Notes: generated from the sequence alone by a model not told the origin. Numbered from the stretch's first letter, positions 16,692-28,110 are shown. The stretch: DNA of 64,000 nucleotides from Accumulibacter sp. (GCF_036625195.1 NZ_JAZKUG010000001.1:4402001-4466000), one strand, 5' to 3'. Numbers and translations are program-made.

Positions 16692-17750
16692 GTGAGTGCA
16701 AAGAACAGACTCGGCAACTTCTTTGAGGACTTCCAGGTTGGCCAGAAGATCGCGCACGCGCCGCCGCGGACGATCACCGAAGGCGATGTCGCCCTGTACA
16801 CGGCGCTCACCGGTTCGCGCTTCGCGACCACCTCGGCCGATACCTTCGCCCACAGCCTCGGTTTCCCACGCGCGCCGGTCGACGACCTCCTCGCCTTCAA
16901 CATGGTGTTCGGGCGCACGGTACAGGACATCTCGCTCAACGCCATCGCCAACCTGGGCTACGCCGCCGGCCGTTTCGGCCACCCGGTCTATCCGGGCGAC
17001 ACACTCAGCGCCGACTCGACGGTGATCGGACTCCGGGAGAACAGTGACGGCCGGTCAGGCATCGTTCATGTCCGGTCGTGCGGCGTCAACCAGCGCGGAC
17101 AGATCGCCCTCGAGTACTGCCGCTGGGTGATGGTGCGCAAACGCGATCCGCAGTCGCCGGCCTCGCCGACCTGCGTTCCCGAGTTCCCCGACGCGATCGA
17201 TGTCGGCGAACTGGTCGTTCCGGCGGGAATCCGCCTCACCCAGTACGACACTTCGCTATCCGGCAGCAACGAGCTCTGGGACGACTATGCCGCCGGCGAG
17301 CGCATCGATCACGTCGATGGCGTGACCATCGAAGAGAGCGAACACATGCTGGCCACGCGCCTCTACCAGAACGCGTCACGCGTCCATTTCAACCAGCAGA
17401 GCGAGCGCGGCGGGCGTTTCGGGCGGCGCGTCGTCTACGGCGGCCACATCGTCAGCCTGGCGCGTGCTTTGTCGTTCAACGGGCTGGCCAATGCCTTCAC
17501 CATCGCCGCCATCAATGGCGGCCGGCATGTCAGCCCGGCCTTCGCCGGCGACACCATCTATGCGTGGACGGAAATCATCGAGCCGCTGGCGCTGCCCGGG
17601 CGCAGCGACGTCGGCGCGCTGCGCCTGCGCACCGTGGCGACCAAGGACCTGCCGTGTACCAACTTTCCGTACAAGACGGCCGACGGTGCCCACGAGGCGG
17701 GAGTACTTCTAGATCTCGACTATACGGTGCTGATTCCCCGGCGAGCCTGA
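16692..17750 (+). CDS. mch: Mesaconyl-C1-CoA hydratase (beta-methylmalyl-CoA dehydratase)
   Basis: The 352-residue double-hotdog MaoC-family protein matches the size of mesaconyl-C1-CoA hydratases. The N-terminal half has FFEDFQVGQKIAHAPPRTI and ITEGDVALYTALTGSRF; the C-terminal half has TIEESEHMLATRLYQNASRVHFN and RVVYGGHIVSLARALSFNG. It interconverts mesaconyl-C1-CoA and beta-methylmalyl-CoA, the substrate of the adjacent Mcl. The first codon is GTG 16692, preceded by GAGGGAGGACATGCA; an overlapping ATG at 16687 is out of frame. It is the last gene of the plus-strand carbon module and converges on the DUF3616 gene. Confidence 0.9.
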   Translation: MSAKNRLGNFFEDFQVGQKIAHAPPRTITEGDVALYTALTGSRFATTSADTFAHSLGFPRAPVDDLLAFNMVFGRTVQDISLNAIANLGYAAGRFGHPVYPGDTLSADSTVIGLRENSDGRSGIVHVRSCGVNQRGQIALEYCRWVMVRKRDPQSPASPTCVPEFPDAIDVGELVVPAGIRLTQYDTSLSGSNELWDDYAAGERIDHVDGVTIEESEHMLATRLYQNASRVHFNQQSERGGRFGRRVVYGGHIVSLARALSFNGLANAFTIAAINGGRHVSPAFAGDTIYAWTEIIEPLALPGRSDVGALRLRTVATKDLPCTNFPYKTADGAHEAGVLLDLDYTVLIPRRA

Positions 17751-17851
17751 CGGTGCCGGTGATTGCTGCGCTGCTCGCCGCACCGGGCGGCTCGCGCATC
17801 GCCGCCTGCATCCCGTTGGGAAGCGCCCGGACCGCCCACCTGCTGGCGCGC

Positions 17852-18856
17852 TCAGCGCCCTTCCAGTGGCAGCAGCGGCAACGTCAGGCTACGGAAGCCT
17901 TGCTGCTGCCGCGGCAGCTTCTTGCACTCGCCGCCGCCTGCGGATCTGACCCCTCCGTCATCGCTGAGCAGCTGGACGAGCCGGCTGCCGGGGACGGCGA
18001 ACAGGGCTTCCGGACGGAGATCCTGCAGATCGACGCCGGCCAGTGCCTGCGGCGCATCGTCCGCAGCGCCGGACCAGCGGAACAGCATGAAGCTGCCGCT
18101 ATCGGCCGGCGGACCGGCGACGATCAGGTACGACGGGCCTACCCGTTCGATGCTGCGAATGCCGCGCTCGGCAAGATCGAGCTCGATGGCCTGCGCCAGA
18201 TCTGCCGCCTGCTCGCCCGCCACCACCGCCGCCGGGTTGAGCAGCGGAACGAGCAGCGCACGCCGCTGCGGCAACGGGTTGCGCAGCCCGATCAACAGAC
18301 CGCCGTCCGGCGTTGCCGCCAGTCCTTCGATGTTGAACCCACCTGCCGCCTCGGCCGCCCGCCGCGCGGCGTCGCGCAAACGGTAGGGGCGCAACTCGGG
18401 GGCCTTTTCCATCGCCCGCAACAGACCCGTATAGGGCGTGCCGACGGTTCGCAGATACGGCGGGCGGCCGTCCGCGGCATCGACGATGTCCGTGGCAAAG
18501 AAACGCCGGCGGCTCTCTTCCTTGCGGCCGGAACTGCTCCGGCCATGCGAGCTGATCCAGTAGATCCGCCGGCCGACGCGTGCCGCCGCCTCGATATCCA
18601 CTTCGTCGCCGGCAGACACGTCGAGGAAACGCGACAGATCGAGGCCACGCCCGACCGCCATCGCCTGTCCGCGTCGATAGACCCGCAGGACTGCATCCTC
18701 GTCGTTGCCGACGACGAAATGCTCGGCATCGAGGGCGACTGCGGCCGACGCATCGCACGGTCCGCGATAGCTGAACAGCTCCGGCGGGTCTGCCCGGCTT
18801 GCCGGACTGACCGCTGCGAGCAGGGTGACGACCACGACGGTCAGCACGGCTTTCAT
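17852..18856 (-). CDS. Exported DUF3616 protein
   Basis: The 334-residue protein begins with a clear signal peptide (MKAVLTVVVVTLLAAVSPASRA) and continues with a beta-rich sequence typical of DUF3616. Examples are FVVGNDEDAVLRVYRRG, IYWISSHGRSSSGRKEES, and FNIEGLAATPDGGLLIGLRN. Proteins of this kind look like periplasmic beta-propellers; no reaction is established. ATG 18856 is chosen over the upstream in-frame GTG/ATG codons to 18910 because GGGAG lies eight bases before it and the signal peptide then starts correctly. The gene faces the mch gene tail to tail with about 100 bases between. It has no visible link to the carbon genes. Confidence 0.8.
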   Translation of the reverse strand: MKAVLTVVVVTLLAAVSPASRADPPELFSYRGPCDASAAVALDAEHFVVGNDEDAVLRVYRRGQAMAVGRGLDLSRFLDVSAGDEVDIEAAARVGRRIYWISSHGRSSSGRKEESRRRFFATDIVDAADGRPPYLRTVGTPYTGLLRAMEKAPELRPYRLRDAARRAAEAAGGFNIEGLAATPDGGLLIGLRNPLPQRRALLVPLLNPAAVVAGEQAADLAQAIELDLAERGIRSIERVGPSYLIVAGPPADSGSFMLFRWSGAADDAPQALAGVDLQDLRPEALFAVPGSRLVQLLSDDGGVRSAGGGECKKLPRQQQGFRSLTLPLLPLEGR

Positions 18857-19088
18857 TGGCTGGCTCCCTGGTGACGGCTCGACGACGAGGTCGTGCGTAG
18901 CCCACATCATACTCTGGCCGCGGGCGGTGCTGGCGGCCGGGAACGCTTGCCGCCGCAGCCGGCGCCGCTTCGCTTCACATCGTGACGGGAACTTTCACCA
19001 TACGCCGAGGTATCGTTGTTTTCATCGGCCTGGAACTCGGATATGCTGCGCGAACGTCGAAAGAACGATGTAAAACAATGGAGGAATT

Positions 19089-19685
19089 ATGTTCCAGGTC
19101 CGCATACACGGTCGCGGCGGCCAAGGCGTGGTGACGGCTGCCGAGATGTTGTCGATTGCTGCTTTTGAGGAAGGCCGCCACGCCCAGGCCTTTCCAAGTT
19201 TCGGTTCGGAACGCACCGGAGCCCCTGTCGTCGCCTTCTGCCGCATCGCCGACAAGGAGATTCGCCTGCGCGAGCCGATCATGGAACCGGACGCACTGAT
19301 CATCCAGGACCCCACCCTGCTCTATCAGGTCGATGTCTTCAGCGGCCTGAAGAAGAATGGTTACATCCTGATCAATACCAGCCGTAGCTTCGACGAACTG
19401 GGCCTCGGTGATTATGTCCGCGACTGGCCGCCGGATCGCCTGTGCACGGTACCAGCCACCGACCTCAGCCGCAAGCATGTCGGACGGCCGATGCCGAACG
19501 TGCCGCTGCTGGCAGGTTTCGCCGCCGCCTCGGGAGTCATCCGGCTGGAATCGGTGATCCAGGCGATCAATGCCAAGTTCTCCGACAAGGTGGCGAGCAA
19601 CAACGTCGCTGCCGCCAGCGAGGCTTACCAGTTCGTCGTCGATGAGGTCGCGCACGCGCGGCACGGGGAGACTGCACATGCTTAA
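19089..19685 (+). CDS. porG: 2-oxoacid:acceptor oxidoreductase, gamma subunit
   Basis: The 198-residue protein has the gamma-subunit signature IHGRGGQGVVTAAEMLSIAA at its N-terminus and FGSERTGAPVVAFCRI. This subunit helps bind CoA and frames the active site of pyruvate-type ferredoxin oxidoreductases. A strong ribosome-binding site (GGAGGAATT) precedes ATG 19089, which is the first gene of a four-gene operon. The stop overlaps the start of the alpha-subunit gene by eight bases, indicating translational coupling. Confidence 0.9.
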   Translation: MFQVRIHGRGGQGVVTAAEMLSIAAFEEGRHAQAFPSFGSERTGAPVVAFCRIADKEIRLREPIMEPDALIIQDPTLLYQVDVFSGLKKNGYILINTSRSFDELGLGDYVRDWPPDRLCTVPATDLSRKHVGRPMPNVPLLAGFAAASGVIRLESVIQAINAKFSDKVASNNVAAASEAYQFVVDEVAHARHGETAHA

Positions 19686-20931
19686 ACAGACCGAGGGTTC
19701 ACACGCCGTCGCCGAAGCGGTCGCGCTCTGTCGGCCGGAGGTGATCTGCGCCTATCCGATCTCGCCGCAGACGCACATCGTCGAAGGCCTCGGCGAAATG
19801 GTCAAGGCGGGCGAGGTTGCCAACTGCGAGTTCATCAACGTCGAGTCCGAATTCGCCGCGATGAGCGTCGCCATCGGCTCGTCCGCCACCGGCGCCCGGA
19901 CCTACACCGCCACCGCATCGCAGGGCCTGCTGTTCATGGTCGAGGCGGTATACAACGCTGCCGGCCTCGGCCTGCCGATCGTGATGACGGTTGCCAACCG
20001 CGCCATCGGTGCGCCGATCAACATCTGGAACGACCACTCCGACTCGCTGTCGCAGCGCGACTGCGGCTGGATCCAGTTGTTTGCCGAGACCAACCAGGAG
20101 GCGCTCGACCTGCACATCCAGGCCTTCAAGCTGGCGGAGGAGGTCAGCCTCCCGGTCATGGTGTGCATGGACGGGTTCATCCTGACGCACGCCTACGAAC
20201 GGGTGGACGTACCGACACAGGAGCAGGTCGACGCCTTCCTGCCGCCCTATGAGCCGCGCCAGGTGCTCGATCCGAAGGAGCCGGTGTCGATCGGCGCCAT
20301 GGTCGGTCCGGAGGCCTTTTCCGAGGTCCGTTACCTGGCGCACGCGAAGCAGATGCAGGCGCTCGAGCGGATTCCACAACTGGCCGAGCAGTTCAAGACG
20401 GTTTTCGGCCGCGATTCCGGTGGCCTGACCCACAGTTACCTGGTTGACGATGCCGACATCGTCGTCGTCGCCATGGGCTCGGTCCTCGGCACGATCAAGG
20501 ACACCGTCGACGAGATGCGCCAGGAGGGCCAGCGGATCGGCGTCCTCGGCATCACCTCGTACCGTCCGTTCCCGCTCGACAGCGTCCGTGCCGCGCTGCA
20601 GAACGCGCAGCGCGTGGTGGTCCTCGAGAAGAGCCTGGCGGTCGGCATCGGCGGCATCCTGTCGACCGACGTGCGCATGGCGATGTCCGGCCTGCAACTG
20701 CATGGCCACACCGTCGTCGCCGGACTCGGCGGCCGCGCGATCACGCGCAAGTCGCTGCGCGGACTGTTCAGCAAGGCGATCAATGGCGAACTCGGCCACC
20801 TCACGTTCCTCGATCTCGACTGGAACGTCGTCAACAAGCAGCTCGAACGCGAGCGCACCAAGCGCCGTTCGGGTCCGGCAGCCGAGAGCATGCTGCGCGA
20901 CATCGGCGTCGTTGCCGCCCGCATTGGCTGA
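19678..20931 (+). CDS. porA: 2-oxoacid:acceptor oxidoreductase, alpha subunit (pyruvate type)
   Basis: The 417-residue subunit begins MLKQTEGSHAVAEAVALCRP and carries the block PINIWNDHSDSLSQRDCGW, which resembles PorA of pyruvate:ferredoxin oxidoreductases more than 2-oxoglutarate or indolepyruvate types. ISPQTHIVEGLGEMV near the N-terminus and MGSVLGTIKDTVDEMR are other family blocks. With the beta subunit it decarboxylates pyruvate to acetyl-CoA, or runs in reverse as pyruvate synthase. ATG 19678 is chosen because it overlaps the porG stop; the open frame extends further upstream only as a shadow of porG. Substrate assignment is from sequence resemblance and the adjacent pyruvate phosphate dikinase. 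Confidence 0.88.
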   Translation: MLKQTEGSHAVAEAVALCRPEVICAYPISPQTHIVEGLGEMVKAGEVANCEFINVESEFAAMSVAIGSSATGARTYTATASQGLLFMVEAVYNAAGLGLPIVMTVANRAIGAPINIWNDHSDSLSQRDCGWIQLFAETNQEALDLHIQAFKLAEEVSLPVMVCMDGFILTHAYERVDVPTQEQVDAFLPPYEPRQVLDPKEPVSIGAMVGPEAFSEVRYLAHAKQMQALERIPQLAEQFKTVFGRDSGGLTHSYLVDDADIVVVAMGSVLGTIKDTVDEMRQEGQRIGVLGITSYRPFPLDSVRAALQNAQRVVVLEKSLAVGIGGILSTDVRMAMSGLQLHGHTVVAGLGGRAITRKSLRGLFSKAINGELGHLTFLDLDWNVVNKQLERERTKRRSGPAAESMLRDIGVVAARIG

Positions 20932-20942
20932 GGAGAACGACC

Positions 20943-21956
20943 ATGAGCTTCCAACCCGTTCATTTCTACCAGACCGGCACCTTCACCGTCGGCAACCGCC
21001 TGCTCTCCGCCGAAGAGCGCAGCGTGCAGGCCAACGTCGAACGGACCAACTCACTGAACTCGGGACACCGCGCCTGCCAGGGCTGCGGCGAGGCGCTCGG
21101 CGCCCGGTACGCCATCGACGCGGCGATGAACGCCGCCCGCGGGCGCCTGATCGCCGCCAACGCCACCGGCTGCCTCGAGGTCTTCTCGACCCCTTACCCG
21201 GAAACATCCTGGCAAATCCCGTGGGTTCACTCGCTGTTCGGCAACACGGCGGCAATCGGTACCGGCATCGCCGCGGCGATCAAGGTCAAGCGGCAGAAGG
21301 GCCAGATGGATGACGTCCGCGTCGTCGCCCAGGGGGGTGACGGCGGCACGACCGACATCGGTTTCGGCTGTCTTTCCGGGATGTTCGAGCGCAACGACGA
21401 CGTGCTCTACATCTGTTACGACAACGGCGGCTACATGAACACCGGCGTCCAGCGCAGTTCGGCGACGCCACCGGCGGCGCGTACGGCGACCACCATGCCG
21501 GTCGGACCGGAGCCGGGCAACAACTTCGGCCAGGGCAAGTTCGTACCGGCGATCGCCATGGCACACGAGATCCCCTACGTCGCAACGGCGACCGTCGCCG
21601 ACCTGCGCGATCTCGAGTACAAGGTCACCAAGGCGATGGGCCTGCGTGGTGCCCGCTACATCCACATTCTCGTACCCTGCCCTCTCGGCTGGGGCGCGGC
21701 GTCGCAGGACACCATCAAGCTGGCGCGACTGGCGAAGGAAACCGGCATCTTCCCGGTGTTCGAGGCCGAAAATGGCGAGGTCACCGGCGTTCTCAAGATC
21801 CGCCGGCCCCAGCCCGTCGAGGAGTATCTGAAGTTGCAGAAGCGCTATGCGCACCTCTTCGGCAAGAAACCCGCGGTGGAAACGATCGCTCGCCTGCAGG
21901 CAGCGGCAGACAAGAACATTCGCAAGTACGGACTGCTCGACCAGGAGGCGAACTGA
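20943..21956 (+). CDS. porB: 2-oxoacid:acceptor oxidoreductase, beta subunit (thiamine diphosphate-binding)
   Basis: The 337-residue subunit has the Cys-containing start of the catalytic core HRACQGCGEALGARYAID and the thiamine diphosphate motif from GDGGTTDIGFG to CYDNGGYMNTG (about residues 132-165). These are the expected cofactor and cluster segments of a PorB. It starts 11 bases after porA with AGGAG upstream. Its stop shares one base with the start of the next gene (TGATG), so the four genes are tightly coupled. It would carry electrons from the thiamine adduct to the FeS/flavin subunit. Confidence 0.9.
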   Translation: MSFQPVHFYQTGTFTVGNRLLSAEERSVQANVERTNSLNSGHRACQGCGEALGARYAIDAAMNAARGRLIAANATGCLEVFSTPYPETSWQIPWVHSLFGNTAAIGTGIAAAIKVKRQKGQMDDVRVVAQGGDGGTTDIGFGCLSGMFERNDDVLYICYDNGGYMNTGVQRSSATPPAARTATTMPVGPEPGNNFGQGKFVPAIAMAHEIPYVATATVADLRDLEYKVTKAMGLRGARYIHILVPCPLGWGAASQDTIKLARLAKETGIFPVFEAENGEVTGVLKIRRPQPVEEYLKLQKRYAHLFGKKPAVETIARLQAAADKNIRKYGLLDQEAN

Positions 21957-23578
21957 TGGACAAACCCTTTGCGATCACGCTGGATCCCGGCTCATCGCTG
22001 GCCAACCGCACCGGCTCCTGGCGCACCTCGCGGCCGGTCTATCTCGACCGGCTGCCACCGTGCAACAAGCAGTGCCCAGCCGGCGAGGACATCCAGGGCT
22101 GGCTGTTCCACGCCGAATCGGGCGACTATGAAAGCGCCTGGCGGCACCTGACGAAGGACAACCCTTTCCCGGCGATCATGGGGCGGGTCTGTTATCACAC
22201 CTGCGAGGGCGCCTGCAACCGCGGCCAGCTCGATGCGCCGGTGGGGATCAATTCGGTCGAGCGCTTCCTCGGCGACGAGGCGCTGAAGCGCGGCTGGAAA
22301 CTGACGCCGCCGGCCAGTGAGTCGGGCAAGCACGTCTTGATCGTCGGCGCCGGCCCCTCGGGCATGTCGGCCGCCTACCACCTGCGCCGCCTCGGCCACC
22401 GGGTGACGGTACAGGAAGCGGGGCCGCTGCTCGGCGGCATGATGCGCTTCGGCATTCCCAAGTACCGCTTGCCGCGCGACGTTCTGGAAGCCGAGATGCA
22501 GCGGGTCGTTGACCTCGGGGTCACGGTGAAGCTTGGCAGCAAGGTCGAGAACATCCTCGCGACGATGCAGGACGGCGGTTTCGACGCCGCCTTCCTCGCG
22601 GTCGGCGCACACATCGGCAAACGGGCAATGATTCCCGCCGGTGACGCGGCGAAGATCATCGATGCCATCTCGCTGCTGCGCAGCATGGAGGGCGAGGACA
22701 AGCCACTGCTCGGTCGCCGCGTCGTCGTCTATGGCGGCGGCAACACGGCCATCGACGTCGCCCGTACCGCCAAGCGCATGGGCGCCGAGCCGCTGATCGT
22801 CTATCGCCGCACGCGCGAGAAGATGCCGGCACACGACTTCGAAGTCGAAGAGGCGCTGCAGGAAGGAATCATGGTCAAGTGGCTGTCGACGATCAAGCAG
22901 GCGCACGAATCCTCTTTGACGATCGAGAAGATGGCGCTCGACAGCAAGGGCTTCCCGCAGCCGACGGGCGAGTACGAGACGATCGAGGCTGACTCGCTGG
23001 TGCTGGCTCTGGGTCAGGATGTCGATCTCGGCCTGCTCGAAGGGGTGCCCGGACTCGAGGTCAGCGACGGGGTGGTGCAGGTCAACGCCAACATGATGAC
23101 CGGTCACGCCGGAATCTTCGCCGGCGGCGACATGGTGCCGGCCGAGCGCAACGTCACGGTTGCCATCGGTCACGGCAAGAAAGCGGCGAGGAACATCGAT
23201 GCCTGGCTGCGCGGCGAAGAGTATGTGGCACCACCGAAGAAGGAGGTGGCGACCTTCGACAACCTCAATACCTGGTACTACGCCGACGCACCGAAGACGG
23301 TGCGGCCGATGCTCGACATCATTCGCCGCCAGTCCACCTTCGAAGAGGTGCAGGGCGGACTGGACGAGAGCAATGCCCTCTTCGAGGCGCGGCGCTGCCT
23401 GTCCTGTGGCAACTGCTTCGAATGCGACAACTGCTATGGCGTCTGCCCCGACAACGCCGTGATCAAGCTCGGCCCCGGCAAGCGCTTCGAGTTCAATTAC
23501 GACTACTGCAAGGGCTGCGGCATGTGCGTTGCCGAATGCCCCTGCGGCGCAATCAAGATGGAGGCGGAGGAGATATAG
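21956..23578 (+). CDS. GltD-like NAD(P)H oxidoreductase fused to a two-cluster ferredoxin, partner of the 2-oxoacid oxidoreductase
   Basis: The 540-residue protein combines two modules. Residues about 30-440 resemble the small subunit of glutamate synthase: the Cys-rich PPCNKQCPAGEDIQGW and MGRVCYHTCEGACNRGQ, an FAD loop LIVGAGPSGMSAAYHLRRLG, and an NAD(P) loop VVYGGGNTAIDVARTAKRMG. The C-terminal about 75 residues are a ferredoxin with clusters around CLSCGNCFECDNCYGVCP and CKGCGMCVAECPCGAI. The fusion suggests that pyruvate oxidation or synthesis here is coupled to NAD(P)H instead of, or as well as, free ferredoxin. This is inference from the domain pairing and one-base gene overlap. It is the last gene before ppdK. 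Confidence 0.87.
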   Translation: MDKPFAITLDPGSSLANRTGSWRTSRPVYLDRLPPCNKQCPAGEDIQGWLFHAESGDYESAWRHLTKDNPFPAIMGRVCYHTCEGACNRGQLDAPVGINSVERFLGDEALKRGWKLTPPASESGKHVLIVGAGPSGMSAAYHLRRLGHRVTVQEAGPLLGGMMRFGIPKYRLPRDVLEAEMQRVVDLGVTVKLGSKVENILATMQDGGFDAAFLAVGAHIGKRAMIPAGDAAKIIDAISLLRSMEGEDKPLLGRRVVVYGGGNTAIDVARTAKRMGAEPLIVYRRTREKMPAHDFEVEEALQEGIMVKWLSTIKQAHESSLTIEKMALDSKGFPQPTGEYETIEADSLVLALGQDVDLGLLEGVPGLEVSDGVVQVNANMMTGHAGIFAGGDMVPAERNVTVAIGHGKKAARNIDAWLRGEEYVAPPKKEVATFDNLNTWYYADAPKTVRPMLDIIRRQSTFEEVQGGLDESNALFEARRCLSCGNCFECDNCYGVCPDNAVIKLGPGKRFEFNYDYCKGCGMCVAECPCGAIKMEAEEI

Positions 23579-23635
23579 TATCGTCCGCCTTTCCCGGGCT
23601 CTGGCGCCCCTGATCAGCAGCGGCACAGCCACACC

Positions 23636-23662
23636 GTGATCCGGCGCAGGCGTCCGGATCAC
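23636..23662 (+). repeat. Perfect 9-bp inverted repeat between the por operon and ppdK
   Basis: GTGATCCGG and CCGGATCAC are separated by nine bases. It is the first of two stem-loops in the 154-base gap. No T-run follows. Confidence 0.45.
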
Positions 23663-23671
23663 CGATTCTCG

Positions 23672-23713
23672 GGGCACTGCGAACGTGCCGTTCGAAGTGC
23701 CCTTTCCTTCTTT
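23672..23713 (+). terminator. Long hairpin with pyrimidine tract just before ppdK: terminator or attenuator
   Basis: GGGCACTGCGAACG pairs with CGTTCGAAGTGCCC across a three-base loop with one mismatch, and CTTTCCTTCTTT-type pyrimidines follow. Only about 30 bases separate the stem from the ppdK ATG, which leaves little room for a separate promoter. The hairpin may therefore end por transcripts partially or act inside the ppdK leader. Confidence 0.55.
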
Positions 23714-23732
23714 CCTCACTAACGGGGTGTTT

Positions 23733-26465
<2,733 letters not shown>

Positions 26466-26515
26466 GGCGGCACTGCCTGCCCTGCTGGCCGGTGTACCGG
26501 TCGGCAGGTCCTTTC

Positions 26516-26555
26516 CGCCCGGGCCCGGCGACCGCCGGCCGGGCGTTTCCTTTCT
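26516..26555 (+). terminator. Intrinsic terminator after ppdK
   Basis: The stem CGCCCGG-(GC)-CCGGCG pairs with CGCCGG-CCGGGCG around a two-base loop and is followed by TTTCCTTTCT. It lies about 50 bases past the ppdK stop and before tgt. Confidence 0.7.
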
Positions 26556-26604
26556 GCCGCCACGCTGATGGCCGGCAGTCCTGCTCCGATCGAGCCGAAC
26601 AGCG

Positions 26605-27720
26605 ATGAAATTCGAGCTCCTCGCCAGCGATGGCGCAGCCCGTCGCGGTCTGCTGCACCTCCGCCATGGCACGGTCGACACGCCCGCTTTCATGCCCGTC
26701 GGCACCTATGGCGCGGTGAAGGCGATGAGCCCGCGTGAGCTGCTCGCCACCGGCAGCCAGATCTGTCTCGGCAACACCTTCCACCTCTGGCTGCGCCCGG
26801 GCCTCGAGGTAATCGCGGCACATTCCGGGCTGCACCGCTTCATGTCCTGGGAGCGGCCGATCCTCACCGACTCCGGCGGCTTCCAGGTGTTCTCGCTCGG
26901 CGCCCTGCGCCGCATCAGCGAGGAAGGCGTCCGCTTCCAGTCGCCAGTCAACGGCGACCGCCTCTTCCTGACACCCGAGGAGTCGATGCGCATCCAGCAG
27001 GTTCTCGACTCGGACATCGCCATGATCCTCGACGAATGCACCCCCTACCCTGTCAGCCACGCCGAGGCGGCGGCTTCGCTGCACCTGTCGCTGCGCTGGG
27101 CCCGCCGCTCGCGCGCGGCGCATGACCGCCTGGAGAACGGCAACGCCCTGTTCGGCATCGTACAGGGCGGCATGCATGAGGAGCTGCGCGACGAGTCGCT
27201 CGCCGGGCTGCTCGACATCGGCTTCGACGGTTTCGCCATCGGCGGTCTCTCGGTCGGCGAACCGAAGGACGAAATGCAGCGCATCCTGGCGCATACGGCG
27301 CCGCGGCTGCCGCCGCAGAGGCCGCGCTATCTGATGGGCGTCGGCACGCCGGAGGACCTGGTCGGCGCCGTCGCCGCCGGCATCGACATGTTCGACTGCG
27401 TCCTGCCGACGCGGAACGCGCGCAACGGCCATCTGTTCACCCGCCACGGCGACATCCGCATCCGCAACGCCCGCCACCGCAGCGACCGGCGACCCCTCGA
27501 CGCGAGCTGCTCCTGCTACACCTGCCAGAATTTCTCGCGCGCCTATCTGCATCACCTCAACCGCACGGGCGAGATCCTGGGCGCGCAACTCGCGACGCTG
27601 CACAACCTCCACTACTACCAGGATCTGATGCGCGACCTGCGCCAGGCGATCGGCTCCGGCACGCTGCCGGCGACGGTGGCGTCTTTCCACCTGGCGCGTT
27701 CCCAGCACGGCGAAGGCTAG
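26605..27720 (+). CDS. tgt: tRNA-guanine transglycosylase (queuosine)
   Basis: The 371-residue protein is full length for bacterial Tgt. It has the nucleophile/substrate segment LTDSGGFQVFSLG (about residues 89-101), GGLSVGEPKDEM, the second catalytic Asp region DMFDCVLPTRNARNGHLFT, and the C-terminal zinc site CSCYTCQNFSRAYLHHL. It exchanges guanine-34 for preQ1 in GUN-anticodon tRNAs. The position directly before yajC-secD-secF is the common order in proteobacteria. A terminator separates it from ppdK upstream. Confidence 0.97.
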   Translation: MKFELLASDGAARRGLLHLRHGTVDTPAFMPVGTYGAVKAMSPRELLATGSQICLGNTFHLWLRPGLEVIAAHSGLHRFMSWERPILTDSGGFQVFSLGALRRISEEGVRFQSPVNGDRLFLTPEESMRIQQVLDSDIAMILDECTPYPVSHAEAAASLHLSLRWARRSRAAHDRLENGNALFGIVQGGMHEELRDESLAGLLDIGFDGFAIGGLSVGEPKDEMQRILAHTAPRLPPQRPRYLMGVGTPEDLVGAVAAGIDMFDCVLPTRNARNGHLFTRHGDIRIRNARHRSDRRPLDASCSCYTCQNFSRAYLHHLNRTGEILGAQLATLHNLHYYQDLMRDLRQAIGSGTLPATVASFHLARSQHGEG

Positions 27721-27729
27721 TGGTACAAT
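27721..27729 (+). promoter_or_regulatory. Extended -10 promoter element for yajC-secDF
   Basis: TGGTACAAT (TGn plus TACAAT) directly follows the tgt stop codon and lies about 45 bases before the yajC start. A -35 element is not clear. Confidence 0.4.
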
Positions 27730-27772
27730 CGCCGGCTCGATTTCAACGCCAATGTTTTCTCAGGAGAATGAT

Positions 27773-28099
27773 GTGCTGATCAGCACCGCCCACGCCCAAC
27801 AGGCAGCTTCTTCCGACCCGACCGGCGGCTTCATGCAACTGCTGCCGATCATCCTGATGTTCGTCGTCCTCTACTTCCTGATGATCCGGCCACAGATGAA
27901 ACGCGCCAAGGAACACAAGGCGATGGTCGAGGCGCTCGCCAGGGGCGACGAAGTCGTCACCGGCGGCGGCATCGCCGGCCGCATCACCAAGGTCGGCGAG
28001 CAGTTCATCAGTCTCGAAGTCGCCGAGGGCATCGAGATTCAGGTGCAGAAGCCGGCCGTGCAGCTGGTGCTGCCCAAAGGCTCGCTGAAAGCCCTCTGA
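27773..28099 (+). CDS. yajC: Preprotein translocase accessory subunit YajC
   Basis: The 108-residue single-span membrane protein has a hydrophobic segment (LLPIILMFVVLYFLMIRPQM) followed by the conserved KRAKEHKAMVEALARGDEVV and GGGIAGRI block. It joins SecD and SecF in the holotranslocon. The start is placed at GTG 27773 because AGGAGA lies five bases upstream and the product then begins LISTAHAQQ as in many YajC proteins. An in-frame ATG at 27752 is before that ribosome-binding site and is less likely. Confidence 0.93.
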   Translation: MLISTAHAQQAASSDPTGGFMQLLPIILMFVVLYFLMIRPQMKRAKEHKAMVEALARGDEVVTGGGIAGRITKVGEQFISLEVAEGIEIQVQKPAVQLVLPKGSLKAL

Positions 28100-28110
28100 C
28101 CAGCTCGCTC

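Noticed and set aside
27752..27772. ATG 27752 as the yajC start
   Set aside because: It precedes the AGGAGA site; GTG 27773 has correct spacing and gives the usual YajC N-terminus.
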